Source: CAVTPU01 sp963736695 (GTDB lineage: Bacteria; Actinomycetota; Actinomycetes; Mycobacteriales; Micromonosporaceae). From it: DNA of 64,000 nt. The DNA lies in contig CAVTPU010000004.1 of assembly GCA_963736695.1 (NCBI GenBank), positions 2,294,001 through 2,358,000 of the forward strand. Reading direction: 5' to 3'. Positions 18,101-26,304 of this stretch are shown one piece after another. Position numbers and translations under genes: made by a program. Under the pieces are notes generated by a model that was not told the origin of the DNA, ran no database searches, and saw only the letters and a program-made list of their open reading frames with translations. Position 1 is the first letter of the stretch, and every line of letters begins with the position of its first letter.

Positions 18101-21047
18101 CGTCGCGGTTCTGCACTACCGCCGCGCGGATGGCGACTACACCGGATGGGGACTGCACCTGTGGACCGGGGCCGCGACCCCGACCGACTGGGGCGCGCCG
18201 TTGCAGCCGACCGGCACCGACGCCTATGGCGCGGTCTATCGGGTGCCACTGGCCGCCGGAGCCACGACCCTCTCCTATATCGTCCACAAGGGAGACAGCA
18301 AGGATCTGCCGGCCGATCAGTCGCTCGACTTCGCCGCCTCCGGGCACGAGGTCTGGCTGCTCTCCGGTGAGCCCCGATATCTCTATCCGCAGGCCGCCAC
18401 GGCCGCCCCCGACACCGATCTCGCCAAGGCGAAGGCGCAGTGGATCAACCGCAGCACCCTCGCGTGGAAGGCCGGTCCGACCGACGGGCGGTCCTACTCG
18501 CTGCTCTACGCCCGTGACGGCGGACTCGCCGTCACCGACGGGCAGGTCACCGGCACGGCGCAGGAGCTTCGTCTGGTCGCCGACCGCAACGGTGTCACCG
18601 AGGCCGAACGTCGCCAGACACCACACCTGTGGCAATACGCCACCTTCACCATCGACAAGCGGGACCTCGCCAAGGTGCCCGACGCCCTGCGTGGTCAGAT
18701 CATCGCGGTGGAACGCGACGACCAAGGGTCCGTGCTCGCGGCGACCTCCGTGCAGGTCCCGGGTGTTCTCGACGATGTCTATCGACGGGCCACCTCGGCG
18801 CAGCTCGGCGTCACCTTCGCCGGCAGTCGGCCCTCGCTGGCAGTGTGGGCACCAACCGCGCACACGGTCGAGTTGGAGCTCTTCGATTCGCCTTCTGGCA
18901 CTCCCACCGATGTCGTCGCGATGGATCGTGACAACGCGACGGGCGTGTGGCGATCGCGCGGCACCTCCGGGTGGCGCGGCAAGTACTACCGCTACAAGGT
19001 CACGGCGTGGCAGCCCGCCGCGGGACGCATCGTCACCGCGTCGGTCACCGACCCCTATTCGGTGGCACTCGCGGCGAACTCCACACACAGCCAGATCGTC
19101 GACCTCAGTGACCCGGCGCTCGCGCCGGCGGGCTGGGCATCGATGCGCAAGCCGGCAGCCGTCACCCCCGGACAGATCCAGATCCAAGAGCTGTCCGTAC
19201 GGGACTTCTCCATGGGCGACACCACGGTGCCCGCGGCTGACCGGGGAACCTATCGCGCCTTCGGCCCCGCCGCCGGCGCGGGCATGCGGCACCTTCGTGA
19301 GCTCGCCGACGCCGGCCTGACCCACGTGCACCTCATGCCGGTCTTCGACTTCAGCTCCGCCCCGGAACGGCGGGCTGACCAGGCCACCCCCGCGTGTGAC
19401 CTGGCCTCGCTGCCCGCGGACTCGTCCCGGCAGCAGGAGTGTGTCGAGGCGGTCGTCGGATCCGACGGCTACAACTGGGGTTATGACCCGCTGCACTACA
19501 CGACGCCCGAAGGGTCCTATGCGACCGACCCGACCGGCGCCGCCCGCACCACCCAGTTCCGAGAGATGGTCACCGGACTCAACTCGGCCGGGCTGCGGGT
19601 CGTGCTGGACGTGGTCTACAACCACACCAGCGCGGCCGGCACCGACGCTCATTCGGTGCTCGACCAGATCGTGCCGGGCTACTATCAGCGCCTGCTCGAC
19701 GATGGTTCGCTGGCGACCTCCACCTGCTGTGCCAACACCGCACCGGAACACGCGATGATGAACAAGCTGGTGGTCGACTCGATGGTCACGTGGGCCAAGC
19801 AATACAAAGTCGACGGTTTCCGGTTCGACCTCATGGGCCACCACCCGAAGGAGAACATTCTCGCCGTACGGGCCGCTTTGGACCAGCTGACGCTGGCCCG
19901 CGACGGCGTCGACGGCAAGAAGATCTATCTCTATGGGGAAGGCTGGGACTTCGGCGAGGTCGCGAACAACGCCCGGTTCGTGCAAGCGACCCAGGCAAAC
20001 CTCGCCGGCACCGGCATCGGCACGTTCAACGACCGCATTCGCGACGCGGTGCGTGGCGGAGGACCCTTCGACGGCAACCCGCATTTGCAGGGCTTCGCGT
20101 CGGGGCTCTTCACCGACCCCAACGGTGACGCCATCAACGGTTCGGCCGCGGACCAGAAGGCCCGCTTGTTGCACCAGCAGGACCTGATCAAGGTGGGCCT
20201 CACCGGCAATCTCGCGGGCTATCGATTCACCGACTCGTCGGGGCACGCGGTCACCGGATCTCAGGTCGACTACAACGGTTCGCCTGCGGGATACACCGGA
20301 TCTCCGGCCGAAGGCGTGACCTATGTGGATGCTCACGACAACGAGATTCTCTTCGACTCGTTGGCGTTCAAGCTGCCCACGACCACCTCGGCTGCCGACC
20401 GGGCCCGCATGCAGGTGTTGGCTCTGTCGACCACGGTGTTCGGCCAGGGCGTCGGGTTCGTCGCCGGTGGCTCCGACCTCATGCGGTCGAAGTCTCTGGA
20501 CAAGAACTCCTACGACTCCGGTGACTGGTTCAACCAGATGCAGTGGGACTGCACCAAGGGCAACGGGTTCGGCCTCGGCCTGCCCCGAGCCGCCGACAAC
20601 GAGTCCCGTTGGCCGTGGGCCGGCCCGCTTCTGGGCAACGCCTCGGTCAAACCCGACTGTGCCGCGATCTCACTCGCGAGTGCGCGCTATGCCGAAATGC
20701 TGAAGATCCGGCAAAGTTCGCCGATGTTCGGTCTCAGCACGGCCGCACAGGTGCAGAGTAGTGTCTCGTTCCCGCTCTCCGGTGTGAATGAGACGCCCGG
20801 CGTGATCACGATGCGGATCACCGACCCGACCGACCGCGACCACAAGTGGCGCTCGATCGTGGTGGTCTTCAACGCGACACCCGACGCGCGGACCCAGACC
20901 GTCGCGTCGCTCGCCGGCGCCCGGGTCGCGTTGCACCCAGTGCTGCGCGAGTCGGCCGACTCGGCGATGAGCCGGGCCGGATTCGACCGGACGACCGGCA
21001 CCTTCACGGTGCCCGGCCGGACGGTGGCGGTCTTCGTCCAGTCCTAA
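15114..21047 (+). CDS. Secreted amylopullulanase: GH13 amylase, 3 CBM41, pullulanase
   Basis: This 1977-residue exoenzyme joins two glucan hydrolases. After an unusually long basic N-region and a hydrophobic signal (TIALSVALVASIGAV) comes an alpha-amylase-type GH13 domain with DVITNHT, GFRIDTVKHV (nucleophile Asp), FGEVF (acid Glu) and FLGNHD. An immunoglobulin-like linker leads to three tandem CBM41 starch-binding modules, each with a [GK]WGL[HY].WG motif. A CBM48 and a second GH13 (subfamily 14) follow, with YNWGYDP, DVVYNHT, GFRFDLMGHH, YGEGWDFGEV and VDAHDNE. Together they would cut alpha-1,4 and alpha-1,6 bonds of starch, glycogen or pullulan outside the cell. AGAGAGG precedes the ATG. 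The gene stands alone, ended by a 19-bp hairpin. Confidence 0.95.
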   Translation: MDAINRPDSFDSPQLPLPSARAESPLRRLAVKPTLRRLAAKSPLRRLTTRLGRGRTIALSVALVASIGAVTTAVSFSSQDNEPGDALASQTVDWRTEPSDAELAGRAPDDAQRHSEQFYFVLPDRFANGDPRNDRGGLTGDRLSTGYDPTDKGFYHGGDLKGLINRLDYIEGLGTTAIWLAPVFKNKPVQGEGTNVSAGYHGYWITDFTQVDPHFGTNADLERLVREAHRRDMKIYFDVITNHTADVIKYSENEYAYRAKADFPYADATGNKFEDRNYADGTRRFPTVNTDSSAYHPIFVDTADKNAKVPAWLNDPTMYHNRGDSTFSGENSEYGDFFGLDDLWTERPEVVEGMSQIYREWITRVGVDGFRIDTVKHVNMDFWPQFSSSVTKYAAQHGKPDFFMFGEVFSADPQLTSSYVRQGGLPATLDFPFQDAANSFVSTGGSAKRLADVYANDDLYSVRDTSAGQAPTFLGNHDMGRIGSFISHAGQPSADEKLRRATLAEELMFLTRGQPVVYSGDEQGFTGAGGDKDARQDMFASKVGDYVDQPLIGTTRTHAVDNYDTTHPIYRSIASLAALREANPGLSEGNQTTRYADDGSGVFAVSRLGRAGASDAGVEYVVAFNNATTAKTVSVPTFRAGTAYAPIYPTPAAPITSAADKTIQVTVPPLSTVVLRSATGIGAPSAAPGISISKPTAGAGITNRAEVVADVTGDAPVTVTFAVKLGDKGWKLLGTADHAPYRVFHDLTGLPANTALAYKAVVRDAAGHTASTTSAAKVATPQAGPSRDRLLVHYQRSDNDYGKWGLYSWGDIDPSSSTPWPTGQPFAGEDAYGRFAWVKLAPGARNVGFLVVDSTGVKDVEIDRSADPSRTGEIWLKSGDPAVYPSHAAATSHVKIHYGRPDGDYAGWGLHLWGDGLAPGTGTDWASPRPADGSDAYGTFWNVPVTDPTKTVNFIIHKGDAKDPGSDQSVNPVANGEVWIRSGDAAVHPTRAAAENVAVLHYRRADGDYTGWGLHLWTGAATPTDWGAPLQPTGTDAYGAVYRVPLAAGATTLSYIVHKGDSKDLPADQSLDFAASGHEVWLLSGEPRYLYPQAATAAPDTDLAKAKAQWINRSTLAWKAGPTDGRSYSLLYARDGGLAVTDGQVTGTAQELRLVADRNGVTEAERRQTPHLWQYATFTIDKRDLAKVPDALRGQIIAVERDDQGSVLAATSVQVPGVLDDVYRRATSAQLGVTFAGSRPSLAVWAPTAHTVELELFDSPSGTPTDVVAMDRDNATGVWRSRGTSGWRGKYYRYKVTAWQPAAGRIVTASVTDPYSVALAANSTHSQIVDLSDPALAPAGWASMRKPAAVTPGQIQIQELSVRDFSMGDTTVPAADRGTYRAFGPAAGAGMRHLRELADAGLTHVHLMPVFDFSSAPERRADQATPACDLASLPADSSRQQECVEAVVGSDGYNWGYDPLHYTTPEGSYATDPTGAARTTQFREMVTGLNSAGLRVVLDVVYNHTSAAGTDAHSVLDQIVPGYYQRLLDDGSLATSTCCANTAPEHAMMNKLVVDSMVTWAKQYKVDGFRFDLMGHHPKENILAVRAALDQLTLARDGVDGKKIYLYGEGWDFGEVANNARFVQATQANLAGTGIGTFNDRIRDAVRGGGPFDGNPHLQGFASGLFTDPNGDAINGSAADQKARLLHQQDLIKVGLTGNLAGYRFTDSSGHAVTGSQVDYNGSPAGYTGSPAEGVTYVDAHDNEILFDSLAFKLPTTTSAADRARMQVLALSTTVFGQGVGFVAGGSDLMRSKSLDKNSYDSGDWFNQMQWDCTKGNGFGLGLPRAADNESRWPWAGPLLGNASVKPDCAAISLASARYAEMLKIRQSSPMFGLSTAAQVQSSVSFPLSGVNETPGVITMRITDPTDRDHKWRSIVVVFNATPDARTQTVASLAGARVALHPVLRESADSAMSRAGFDRTTGTFTVPGRTVAVFVQS
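15183..15263 (+). repeat. Three 27-bp tandem repeats in the signal region
   Basis: Residues 24-50 of the amylopullulanase are three copies of a nine-residue unit: SPLRRLAVK, PTLRRLAAK and SPLRRLTTR. The DNA copies are nearly identical, which points to recent tandem duplication. Confidence 0.85.
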
Positions 21048-21062
21048 TCGCAGTAGTCAGCC

Positions 21063-21108
21063 GGTGGGCCCGGTCGGACGGTCTTCGTGCCGTCCGACCG
21101 GGCCCACC
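21063..21108. terminator. Rho-independent terminator after amylopullulanase
   Basis: A perfect 19-bp GC-rich stem (21063-21081 with 21090-21108) encloses the loop TCTTCGTG and is followed by a T/C-rich tract. It lies between convergent genes and can serve both. Confidence 0.9.
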
Positions 21109-21154
21109 GTCGTTCTTCTCTCGCACGCCTCTGCCCCTACGGCATCCTAGGACA

Positions 21155-21769
21155 TTAGGGGGCTTCGTCACCCGGCAGATCGAATGACGCGATTCGGCTA
21201 TAGCTCGGATGGGGGGCATCGTCGCTGGAGACCACATGCACCTGATCAACCCTCCACTGTGGTCCCCGATAGGCGACGAGCGTGGCCAGGTCGGCCTCGA
21301 CCGCTGCGGGGCTGGTTCGCTCACCGGGCTTGGAGAGAGTCAGGTGTGGCTGATAACGCCTGTCGTCGAAAGGAATATGGACCCGCCGCAACTCCTCGCG
21401 GACGATGCCGGCGAGCAGGCACAGTCCGTCGACGTCGCCACCGACGCCCGCCCAGAGGATGGCGGATCGTCCGTCGCCGAACCTGCCGCCGCCGGCGAAG
21501 CACAACGACAGAGGGCGTGCGGCGGTGACCGCCCTGCCCACCGCCGCTGTCGCCTGGTCGGCGCGGGTCTGTGGCACATCGCCGAGGAAAGCGATGGTGA
21601 TGTGCCACAGGCCCGTCGGCGTCATCCGTGTCGAACGTCCGTCAGTGGTGGTGCGACTACAGTGGAGGGTCTCGACGAGCTGCGCGAGGTGCCGCACCGG
21701 ATCCGCCGGTGGATCGATCGCCACGAAGAGCCGGCGGGTCGACACAGACTCGCGGGACCGGGCGGTCAC
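21155..21769 (-). CDS. thpR: RNA 2',3'-cyclic phosphodiesterase
   Basis: The 204-residue protein is a 2H phosphoesterase: it begins RRLFVAIDPPADPVRHL and has the two family motifs as HITIAFLG and HLTLSKPG, each contributing a catalytic histidine and threonine. Family members open 2',3'-cyclic phosphates to 2'-phosphates on RNA. The GTG start overlaps the stop of the upstream MFS gene by four bases (GTGA), so it is translated from the MarR-MFS transcript. An active-site Arg/Pro loop is as expected and length is normal. The biological RNA substrate in bacteria is not settled. Confidence 0.93.
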   Translation of the reverse strand: MTARSRESVSTRRLFVAIDPPADPVRHLAQLVETLHCSRTTTDGRSTRMTPTGLWHITIAFLGDVPQTRADQATAAVGRAVTAARPLSLCFAGGGRFGDGRSAILWAGVGGDVDGLCLLAGIVREELRRVHIPFDDRRYQPHLTLSKPGERTSPAAVEADLATLVAYRGPQWRVDQVHVVSSDDAPHPSYSRIASFDLPGDEAP

Positions 21770-23046
21770 GAACGAGGCTCACTGGGCAGCAGCACCGAGA
21801 ACGCGGGCAGCGGGGTGAGCCGCAGCCGCAGTCGGTCTCCGGAGTCACGCAGCTGCCAGCCAAGCGCGATGAGCGCCGCCAGCAGCGTGAGCAGGCCACC
21901 GGCCCACATGGTGGGCCGCGGGCCGAAGAGCTGACTGAGCCAGCCCACCACGGGGGCGCCCAGCGGCATGGTGCCGACGAAGACGAGGATGAACAGAGCC
22001 ATCACCCGACCCCGCATTTCGCTGCTGACCCCGAGCTGCATGCGATGGTTTGTGGCCTGCGCGAAATAGATCATGAAGAAACCAGCGGGAATCAACGCGG
22101 CGACGGTGGCCCAGAAGTTCGGCGCGAACCCGACCAGAGTCTCGGTGAGGCCGAAACCGACCGCCGCCCCGAGCACGACATAGACACTGGGTCGCTCGCG
22201 ACGACCGCTACCGGCGAGCGCGCCGGCGAGCGCACCCACGGCGAGCGCGGTGGAGAGCAGGCCGAAGTCGTGTGCGCTGCGGTGAAAGACGACCTTCGCG
22301 AGCAACGCGAGGGTGATCTGAAAGTTGAATCCGACGAGTGCGATGGCGAAGAGCAACGCGAGCGGCAGCATGAGGTCGGCCCGTTGGCGCACATAGATCA
22401 GCCCATCGCGCAGCCGGGCATTTCGCTCGGTTCGCTCGGGTCGGTGAAGGTCGCGAACCCGCATCCAGCCCAAGGTGAGGGCCGGAACCAGATAGGTGAC
22501 GGTGTTGATGAGGAAAACCGGTCCGGTGGAGACGAGCGCGATGAGCGGGCCGGCGACGGCCGGCCCGACGATGCGCGCGGAGTTGAAGGTGGCGGCCGAC
22601 AGTGCGAGCGCATTGGGCAGCAGGGGTCGTTCGACGAGTTCGGAGACGAAGGCCTGCCGGACCGGGGTCTCGATGGCGTTGACCGCGCCCATGAGCCCGG
22701 CGAAGAGATAGACCCAGCCGAGGGTCGCTCCGCCGGTGACGACAAGCAGGCCGAGCGCGAGGGCGAGCACGCTGAAGACCGCGTGGGCGACAATGAGCAG
22801 CCGTCGTTTGTCGTGCCGGTCGGCGAGGGTGCCGCCATAGAGGGTGAACAGCAGCACGGGCAGGAACTGCAGTGCCGTGACGATGCCGAGCGCGGTGGCG
22901 GAGTCGCCGGAGAGCTCGAGAACGAGCCAGTCCTGTGCTGTGAACAGCATCCAGACACCGATGAGTTTGGCGATCTGGCCGGTCAGGAAAAGCCGGTAGT
23001 TCCTGATCGTGAGTGATTGAAATGTCGTGCTCAACCGAGCCCGCAC
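21766..23046 (-). CDS. MFS efflux transporter
   Basis: The 426-residue membrane protein has about 12 transmembrane helices and the MFS motif A between helices 2 and 3 as GGTLADRHDKRRLLI. It resembles the DHA3-type multidrug or macrolide exporters (NYRLFLTGQIAKLIGVWM at the N-terminus, SEMRGRVMALF mid-protein). The start is GTG at 23046 with GGAGG nine bases before it; the in-frame region upstream is low-complexity and runs into marR. It follows the MarR gene by 20 bp, so the regulator probably controls it. A role in drug or metabolite export is likely; the substrate is not predictable. Confidence 0.88.
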   Translation of the reverse strand: MRARLSTTFQSLTIRNYRLFLTGQIAKLIGVWMLFTAQDWLVLELSGDSATALGIVTALQFLPVLLFTLYGGTLADRHDKRRLLIVAHAVFSVLALALGLLVVTGGATLGWVYLFAGLMGAVNAIETPVRQAFVSELVERPLLPNALALSAATFNSARIVGPAVAGPLIALVSTGPVFLINTVTYLVPALTLGWMRVRDLHRPERTERNARLRDGLIYVRQRADLMLPLALLFAIALVGFNFQITLALLAKVVFHRSAHDFGLLSTALAVGALAGALAGSGRRERPSVYVVLGAAVGFGLTETLVGFAPNFWATVAALIPAGFFMIYFAQATNHRMQLGVSSEMRGRVMALFILVFVGTMPLGAPVVGWLSQLFGPRPTMWAGGLLTLLAALIALGWQLRDSGDRLRLRLTPLPAFSVLLPSEPRS

Positions 23047-23066
23047 GAGTGATGCGCCTCCTGTGC

Positions 23067-23525
23067 TTAGTCTGTGGCTATCCGAGTCAGGATCTGCGCC
23101 GCCTGTCGCAGGGTTTCCCGTTCTGCGATGGTGAGTGTGTCGATGCGCCGCGCGAGCCATTCGTCTCGGGCGCGGCGATAGTCGCGCAGCAGCGCGGAGC
23201 CGGGTGGGGAGATGGCGAGCAGCACCTGTCGACCGTCGGTGGGGTGCGGGGTCCGGGTGACCATTCCCCGTTCCTCCAAGCGGGTCACGATGCGGGTCAT
23301 CGTGGGTGGTTGAACCCGCTCGATCTCGGCGAGGATGCGGGGACTCACCGGACCGCGCGCCTCCACCGACGCCAGTGCCGAGATCTGGGTGATGGTCAGG
23401 TCCGCCACGGGGCGGCTCTGCCGCATGCGCCGGTTCACCCGGGTGATCGTCTCCCGCACGGTGGCGGCGAGTGTGGCCGGACGCAGCGGCGCCGGGGTGG
23501 GGATTTTGGTGCTCACGCCAGTCAC
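23067..23525 (-). CDS. MarR family transcriptional regulator
   Basis: The 152-residue protein has a winged helix-turn-helix (LTITQISALASVEARGPVS, then VQPPTMTRIVTRLEERGMV) followed by the wing TPHPTDGRQVLLAISPPG, diagnostic of MarR. Such dimers repress exporter operons until a small ligand binds. GTG at 23525 is preceded by TAGGCT at eight bases, so the transcript is near-leaderless. A perfect palindrome covers that -10 box, consistent with autoregulation. Genes for an MFS pump and ThpR follow in the same direction, which defines a likely target operon. Confidence 0.92.
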   Translation of the reverse strand: MTGVSTKIPTPAPLRPATLAATVRETITRVNRRMRQSRPVADLTITQISALASVEARGPVSPRILAEIERVQPPTMTRIVTRLEERGMVTRTPHPTDGRQVLLAISPPGSALLRDYRRARDEWLARRIDTLTIAERETLRQAAQILTRIATD

Positions 23526-23528
23526 AAT

Positions 23529-23547
23529 TGCTTAGCCTAGCTAAGCA
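23529..23547. promoter_or_regulatory. MarR operator over the promoter
   Basis: TGCTTAGC-CTA-GCTAAGCA is a perfect 8-3-8 palindrome just upstream of the regulator gene. The minus-strand -10 box TAGGCT (23534-23539) lies inside it, so bound repressor would exclude RNA polymerase. Confidence 0.75.
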
Positions 23548-23618
23548 GCTGCGTTTATCGCCACGAATTTTCGCTGGTCGTGGCCTGCGTCACGGGTCAA
23601 TGTGCGCCAACTATGGCG

Positions 23619-23624
23619 TACCCT
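23619..23624 (+). promoter_or_regulatory. -10 element of a leaderless promoter (DUF2530 gene)
   Basis: TACCCT lies seven bases before the GTG at 23632; no ribosome-binding site is present. Confidence 0.5.
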
Positions 23625-23631
23625 TGCCGTC

Positions 23632-23970
23632 GTGGTCGAAGCAGCGCAACCCGCCGGGGCCCCGCAACGGCTCCGCCAGATCCGTCCGTTGGATCCGCCT
23701 ATGGTGCCGTTCGCGCTGGGCGGTCTCATCGCGTGGGCGATCGCCAGCCTCATCATGCTCGCGATGCGTGACACTCTCGCCGCGCACGGCCACGAAAGTT
23801 GGCTGTGGATCTGCGTTGCCGGTTTCCTGTTCGGATTTCCCGGCCTCGCGGTGATGATGCGTCACGACGCGGGGCGACGCGCACGGCGCGCCGCCGCCGC
23901 TCAGTCTTCGGATTCGGTGAACGGCCCGGACGACGGCAACTCCTCAACCTCCACCGCGCCGTCGTCATAG
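23632..23970 (+). CDS. DUF2530 small membrane protein
   Basis: The 112-residue protein carries two hydrophobic segments (PFALGGLIAWAIASLIMLAM and LWICVAGFLFGFPGLAVMM) separated by a short loop, preceded by PLDPPMV; this matches the actinobacterial DUF2530 family. It would be an inner-membrane protein of unknown function. The GTG at 23632 follows a -10 element at leaderless distance; a GTG at 23602 is also in frame. Its last 70 bp overlap the 3' end of the convergent DUF3027 gene, an arrangement that leaves no room for a terminator. Confidence 0.75.
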   Translation: MVEAAQPAGAPQRLRQIRPLDPPMVPFALGGLIAWAIASLIMLAMRDTLAAHGHESWLWICVAGFLFGFPGLAVMMRHDAGRRARRAAAAQSSDSVNGPDDGNSSTSTAPSS

Positions 23971-24689
23971 ATCGTCGGCAATTCATCGATGGCGGTGCCC
24001 ATCTCGGTCACCACTTCGGAGTGCGCGCCGCACCCGTGGTCGGAGCTGACCACTCGACCGTCATCGGGGGCGTAGATGTTGCCGCAGACGCCGAAGACCT
24101 GGTGCATCACTCCGGCGAGCGGCAGATAGAAACCACACATCCCACACCGGGCGCCGACCGGGGCCGCGACTGAGATCGGAGCCTCGGGGCCGTGGTCGCC
24201 GTCATACCATCGCTGCGCGGTCTCGCCGCGTCCGTCCCGCGACATCACCCGGGGCCGGCCGAGGCCGAGCTCCCAGTTGGCTTCCTCAAGCTCCGGATCG
24301 TCGGAGAGCAGATATCCGGGTTCGAGCCGGTCATCGTCGACCGGGGTCGGCAGCAGGTCACCGACCCCAAGGTCACCCGGTTGGAGTCGTTCCTGCCACG
24401 GAAGCCACTCCGGGGCGAGCACCGCGTCGCCGCCGGGCAGCAACGTGGTTTCGCAGATGGTCACGGTGCGGCTGCGCGGCGCGCGCGTCACCGTGACCGC
24501 CCAGCGCCACCCCGGATATCCGGGCAGCCCACACGCGAAGAAGTGGGTGACGACCCGGTCCCCCTCCGCGATGACGCCGAGATGCTCTCCGGCTTGATCG
24601 TCGGTCACCGCGGCGCGCGCAACATCGACCGCGCTCGCGCAGGTCGAGTCGAGCTTCGCGGAATGCTTCGCAACAACGGTGCCGGCCAC
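23901..24689 (-). CDS. DUF3027 family protein
   Basis: The 262-residue cytoplasmic protein matches DUF3027, an actinobacterial family: THFFACGLPGYPGWRWAVTV, LLPTPVDDDRLEPGY and the C-terminal cysteine-rich RCGMCGFYLPLAG with VFGVCGNIYAPDDGRVV. The four cysteines (CxxC, then single Cys residues, plus DHGCGAH) look like a zinc site, as in ribbon folds. No function is known. The gene begins GTG at 24689, divergent from an MFS gene 91 bp away. Family members are usually next to MFS and DUF2530 genes, as here. Confidence 0.85.
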   Translation of the reverse strand: MAGTVVAKHSAKLDSTCASAVDVARAAVTDDQAGEHLGVIAEGDRVVTHFFACGLPGYPGWRWAVTVTRAPRSRTVTICETTLLPGGDAVLAPEWLPWQERLQPGDLGVGDLLPTPVDDDRLEPGYLLSDDPELEEANWELGLGRPRVMSRDGRGETAQRWYDGDHGPEAPISVAAPVGARCGMCGFYLPLAGVMHQVFGVCGNIYAPDDGRVVSSDHGCGAHSEVVTEMGTAIDELPTIYDDGAVEVEELPSSGPFTESED

Positions 24690-24780
24690 AGCTTTTTATT
24701 CTGCCGTACGGCGATGTGGCGCGCTGGCCGGGTCACACCCCACGCCGGTGCCGATTCCAACTTCCGCCGTGATGCACGAT

Positions 24781-26304
24781 ATGAGGGTGTCGGTGCTCAG
24801 TGATTTTCGCAAGATCGCCTCGCTGGTCGCGGGCGGTGCCCGAATCGTGGTCCGGGGCACCCGGGCCGGCGCCTCCAGGACGTCCCAGGCGTCGCAGTGG
24901 ACGCGTCGGCGCGTCGGCGCGGCACGCCGCCGAGGTGGCGCCGGCGACACCGGGATGATGCGCCTGCTCGACCTGCACGCCGCCTCATGCGCGGGCGACA
25001 CTCTCGTCACGATCGGACTCGCCGGCACCATCTTCTTCGGCGTCGCGGCGAGCGAGGCGCGCGGCCGGGTGGCGCTGTATCTGCTCGTGACCATGGTGCC
25101 GTTCGCGCTGCTGGCTCCCGTAATCGGACCCGTCCTCGACCGGGCCCGACACGGCCGTCGTTATGCGCTGGCCGCGACCATGCTCGGCCGCGCGCTGCTC
25201 GCGTGGCTGATCGCCGACAACCTGGTCGGTCTCGGCCTCTATCCGGCCGCGTTCGGAGTGCTCGCGCTCTCCCGCGCCTACGGGGTGGCCCGCAGCGCGG
25301 CTGTTCCCCGGCTGTTGCCGCCGGGCCTCGACCTGTCCCAGGCGGGTGCCCGCGCCTCCGTCTACGCCACGGTCGCCGGCGCGGTGGTGGCACCGATCGG
25401 AGCCGCCGCCTTCTGGTTCGGTCCGCAGTGGCCGTTGCGGGCGGCGAGCCTCGTATTCGTGGCCGGATCGATCATCGCGATCCGGCTGCCGCCCCGCGCC
25501 GACTCGGAACCGCCGCAACGCGTACCCAAGATCTTCCATGTGCCGTGGCGGCACCGGACCGATGCCGGTGATCGACTGCTCGCGGGCCCCACCCTGCTCG
25601 CCGCCATGGTCGGCGCGGCCAGCGTCCGCGCGATCTATGGCTTCCTCGCGCTGTTCCTCGCCTTCGCCGTGCGCTCCGGCGGACTCAGCACCCGGCTCTG
25701 GGGGTCCACGCTGGGGCAGACGGTCACGGTCGGACTGATCGGCGCGTCCTTCGCCATCGGCGCGTTCGGCGCGACCGTCGCCGGCACCCGGCTGCGCATC
25801 CTGCGCCCCACCCGGTTTCCCGCGATCGGGCTCGCGGTCGTCGCCGTGCTCGCGATCTGGGCCGCCACGCAGCCGGACCTCATCGTGGTCGCGACGCTGT
25901 GCCTGGCGACTGCGGCCGCCAGCGGCGTGGTCAAACTCGCCCTCGACGCGACGATCCAGGAGCGGGTCGCCGACGAGGTGCGGGCCAGCACGTTCGCACA
26001 CGCCGAGACGCTGCTGATGCTCGCGTGGGTGGCTGGGGGCGCCCTCGGCCTTATTCCGCTCAACGCGTCCCTTGGGCTGGCCGTCGTCGCAGTCGCCACC
26101 CTCGCCGCCGCGCTGCGGGCCGGGTTCGTCGCGTGGCGGCTGCGCGCCGACCGGTCGCTCGGTCGAGCGCCGATCCCGTCGACGCGCATCACGGCCGAAC
26201 CGCCGGGCGGTCACCAACCCGTCGCGCCCACTCTGGAGATGCCACCACCCACCGGGACGCCCGCCTTTCGCGCCGAACCCGACAGCGGACGGAGGCTCGG
26301 CTGA
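24781..26304 (+). CDS. MFS family membrane protein
   Basis: The 507-residue protein has an N-terminal basic cytosolic stretch, about 10-12 hydrophobic helices (from MRLLDLHAASCAGDTLVTIGL on) and a basic tail. PVIGPVLDRARHGRRYALA is a recognisable form of MFS motif A. Members of this actinobacterial group sit between DUF3027 and futalosine hydrolase genes; their cargo is unknown. Start at ATG 24781 is chosen because upstream ATGs crowd the divergent promoter; 24772 is possible. The stop overlaps the ATG of mqnB (ATGA), so the two are translationally coupled. Confidence 0.8.
   Translation: MRVSVLSDFRKIASLVAGGARIVVRGTRAGASRTSQASQWTRRRVGAARRRGGAGDTGMMRLLDLHAASCAGDTLVTIGLAGTIFFGVAASEARGRVALYLLVTMVPFALLAPVIGPVLDRARHGRRYALAATMLGRALLAWLIADNLVGLGLYPAAFGVLALSRAYGVARSAAVPRLLPPGLDLSQAGARASVYATVAGAVVAPIGAAAFWFGPQWPLRAASLVFVAGSIIAIRLPPRADSEPPQRVPKIFHVPWRHRTDAGDRLLAGPTLLAAMVGAASVRAIYGFLALFLAFAVRSGGLSTRLWGSTLGQTVTVGLIGASFAIGAFGATVAGTRLRILRPTRFPAIGLAVVAVLAIWAATQPDLIVVATLCLATAAASGVVKLALDATIQERVADEVRASTFAHAETLLMLAWVAGGALGLIPLNASLGLAVVAVATLAAALRAGFVAWRLRADRSLGRAPIPSTRITAEPPGGHQPVAPTLEMPPPTGTPAFRAEPDSGRRLG

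Noticed and set aside
15237..20336. Very long minus-strand open frames (869 and 814 codons) inside the amylopullulanase gene
   Set aside because: They mirror the codon pattern of the real gene, are rich in Arg/Gly/Val/Asp, have no known domains and no ribosome site.
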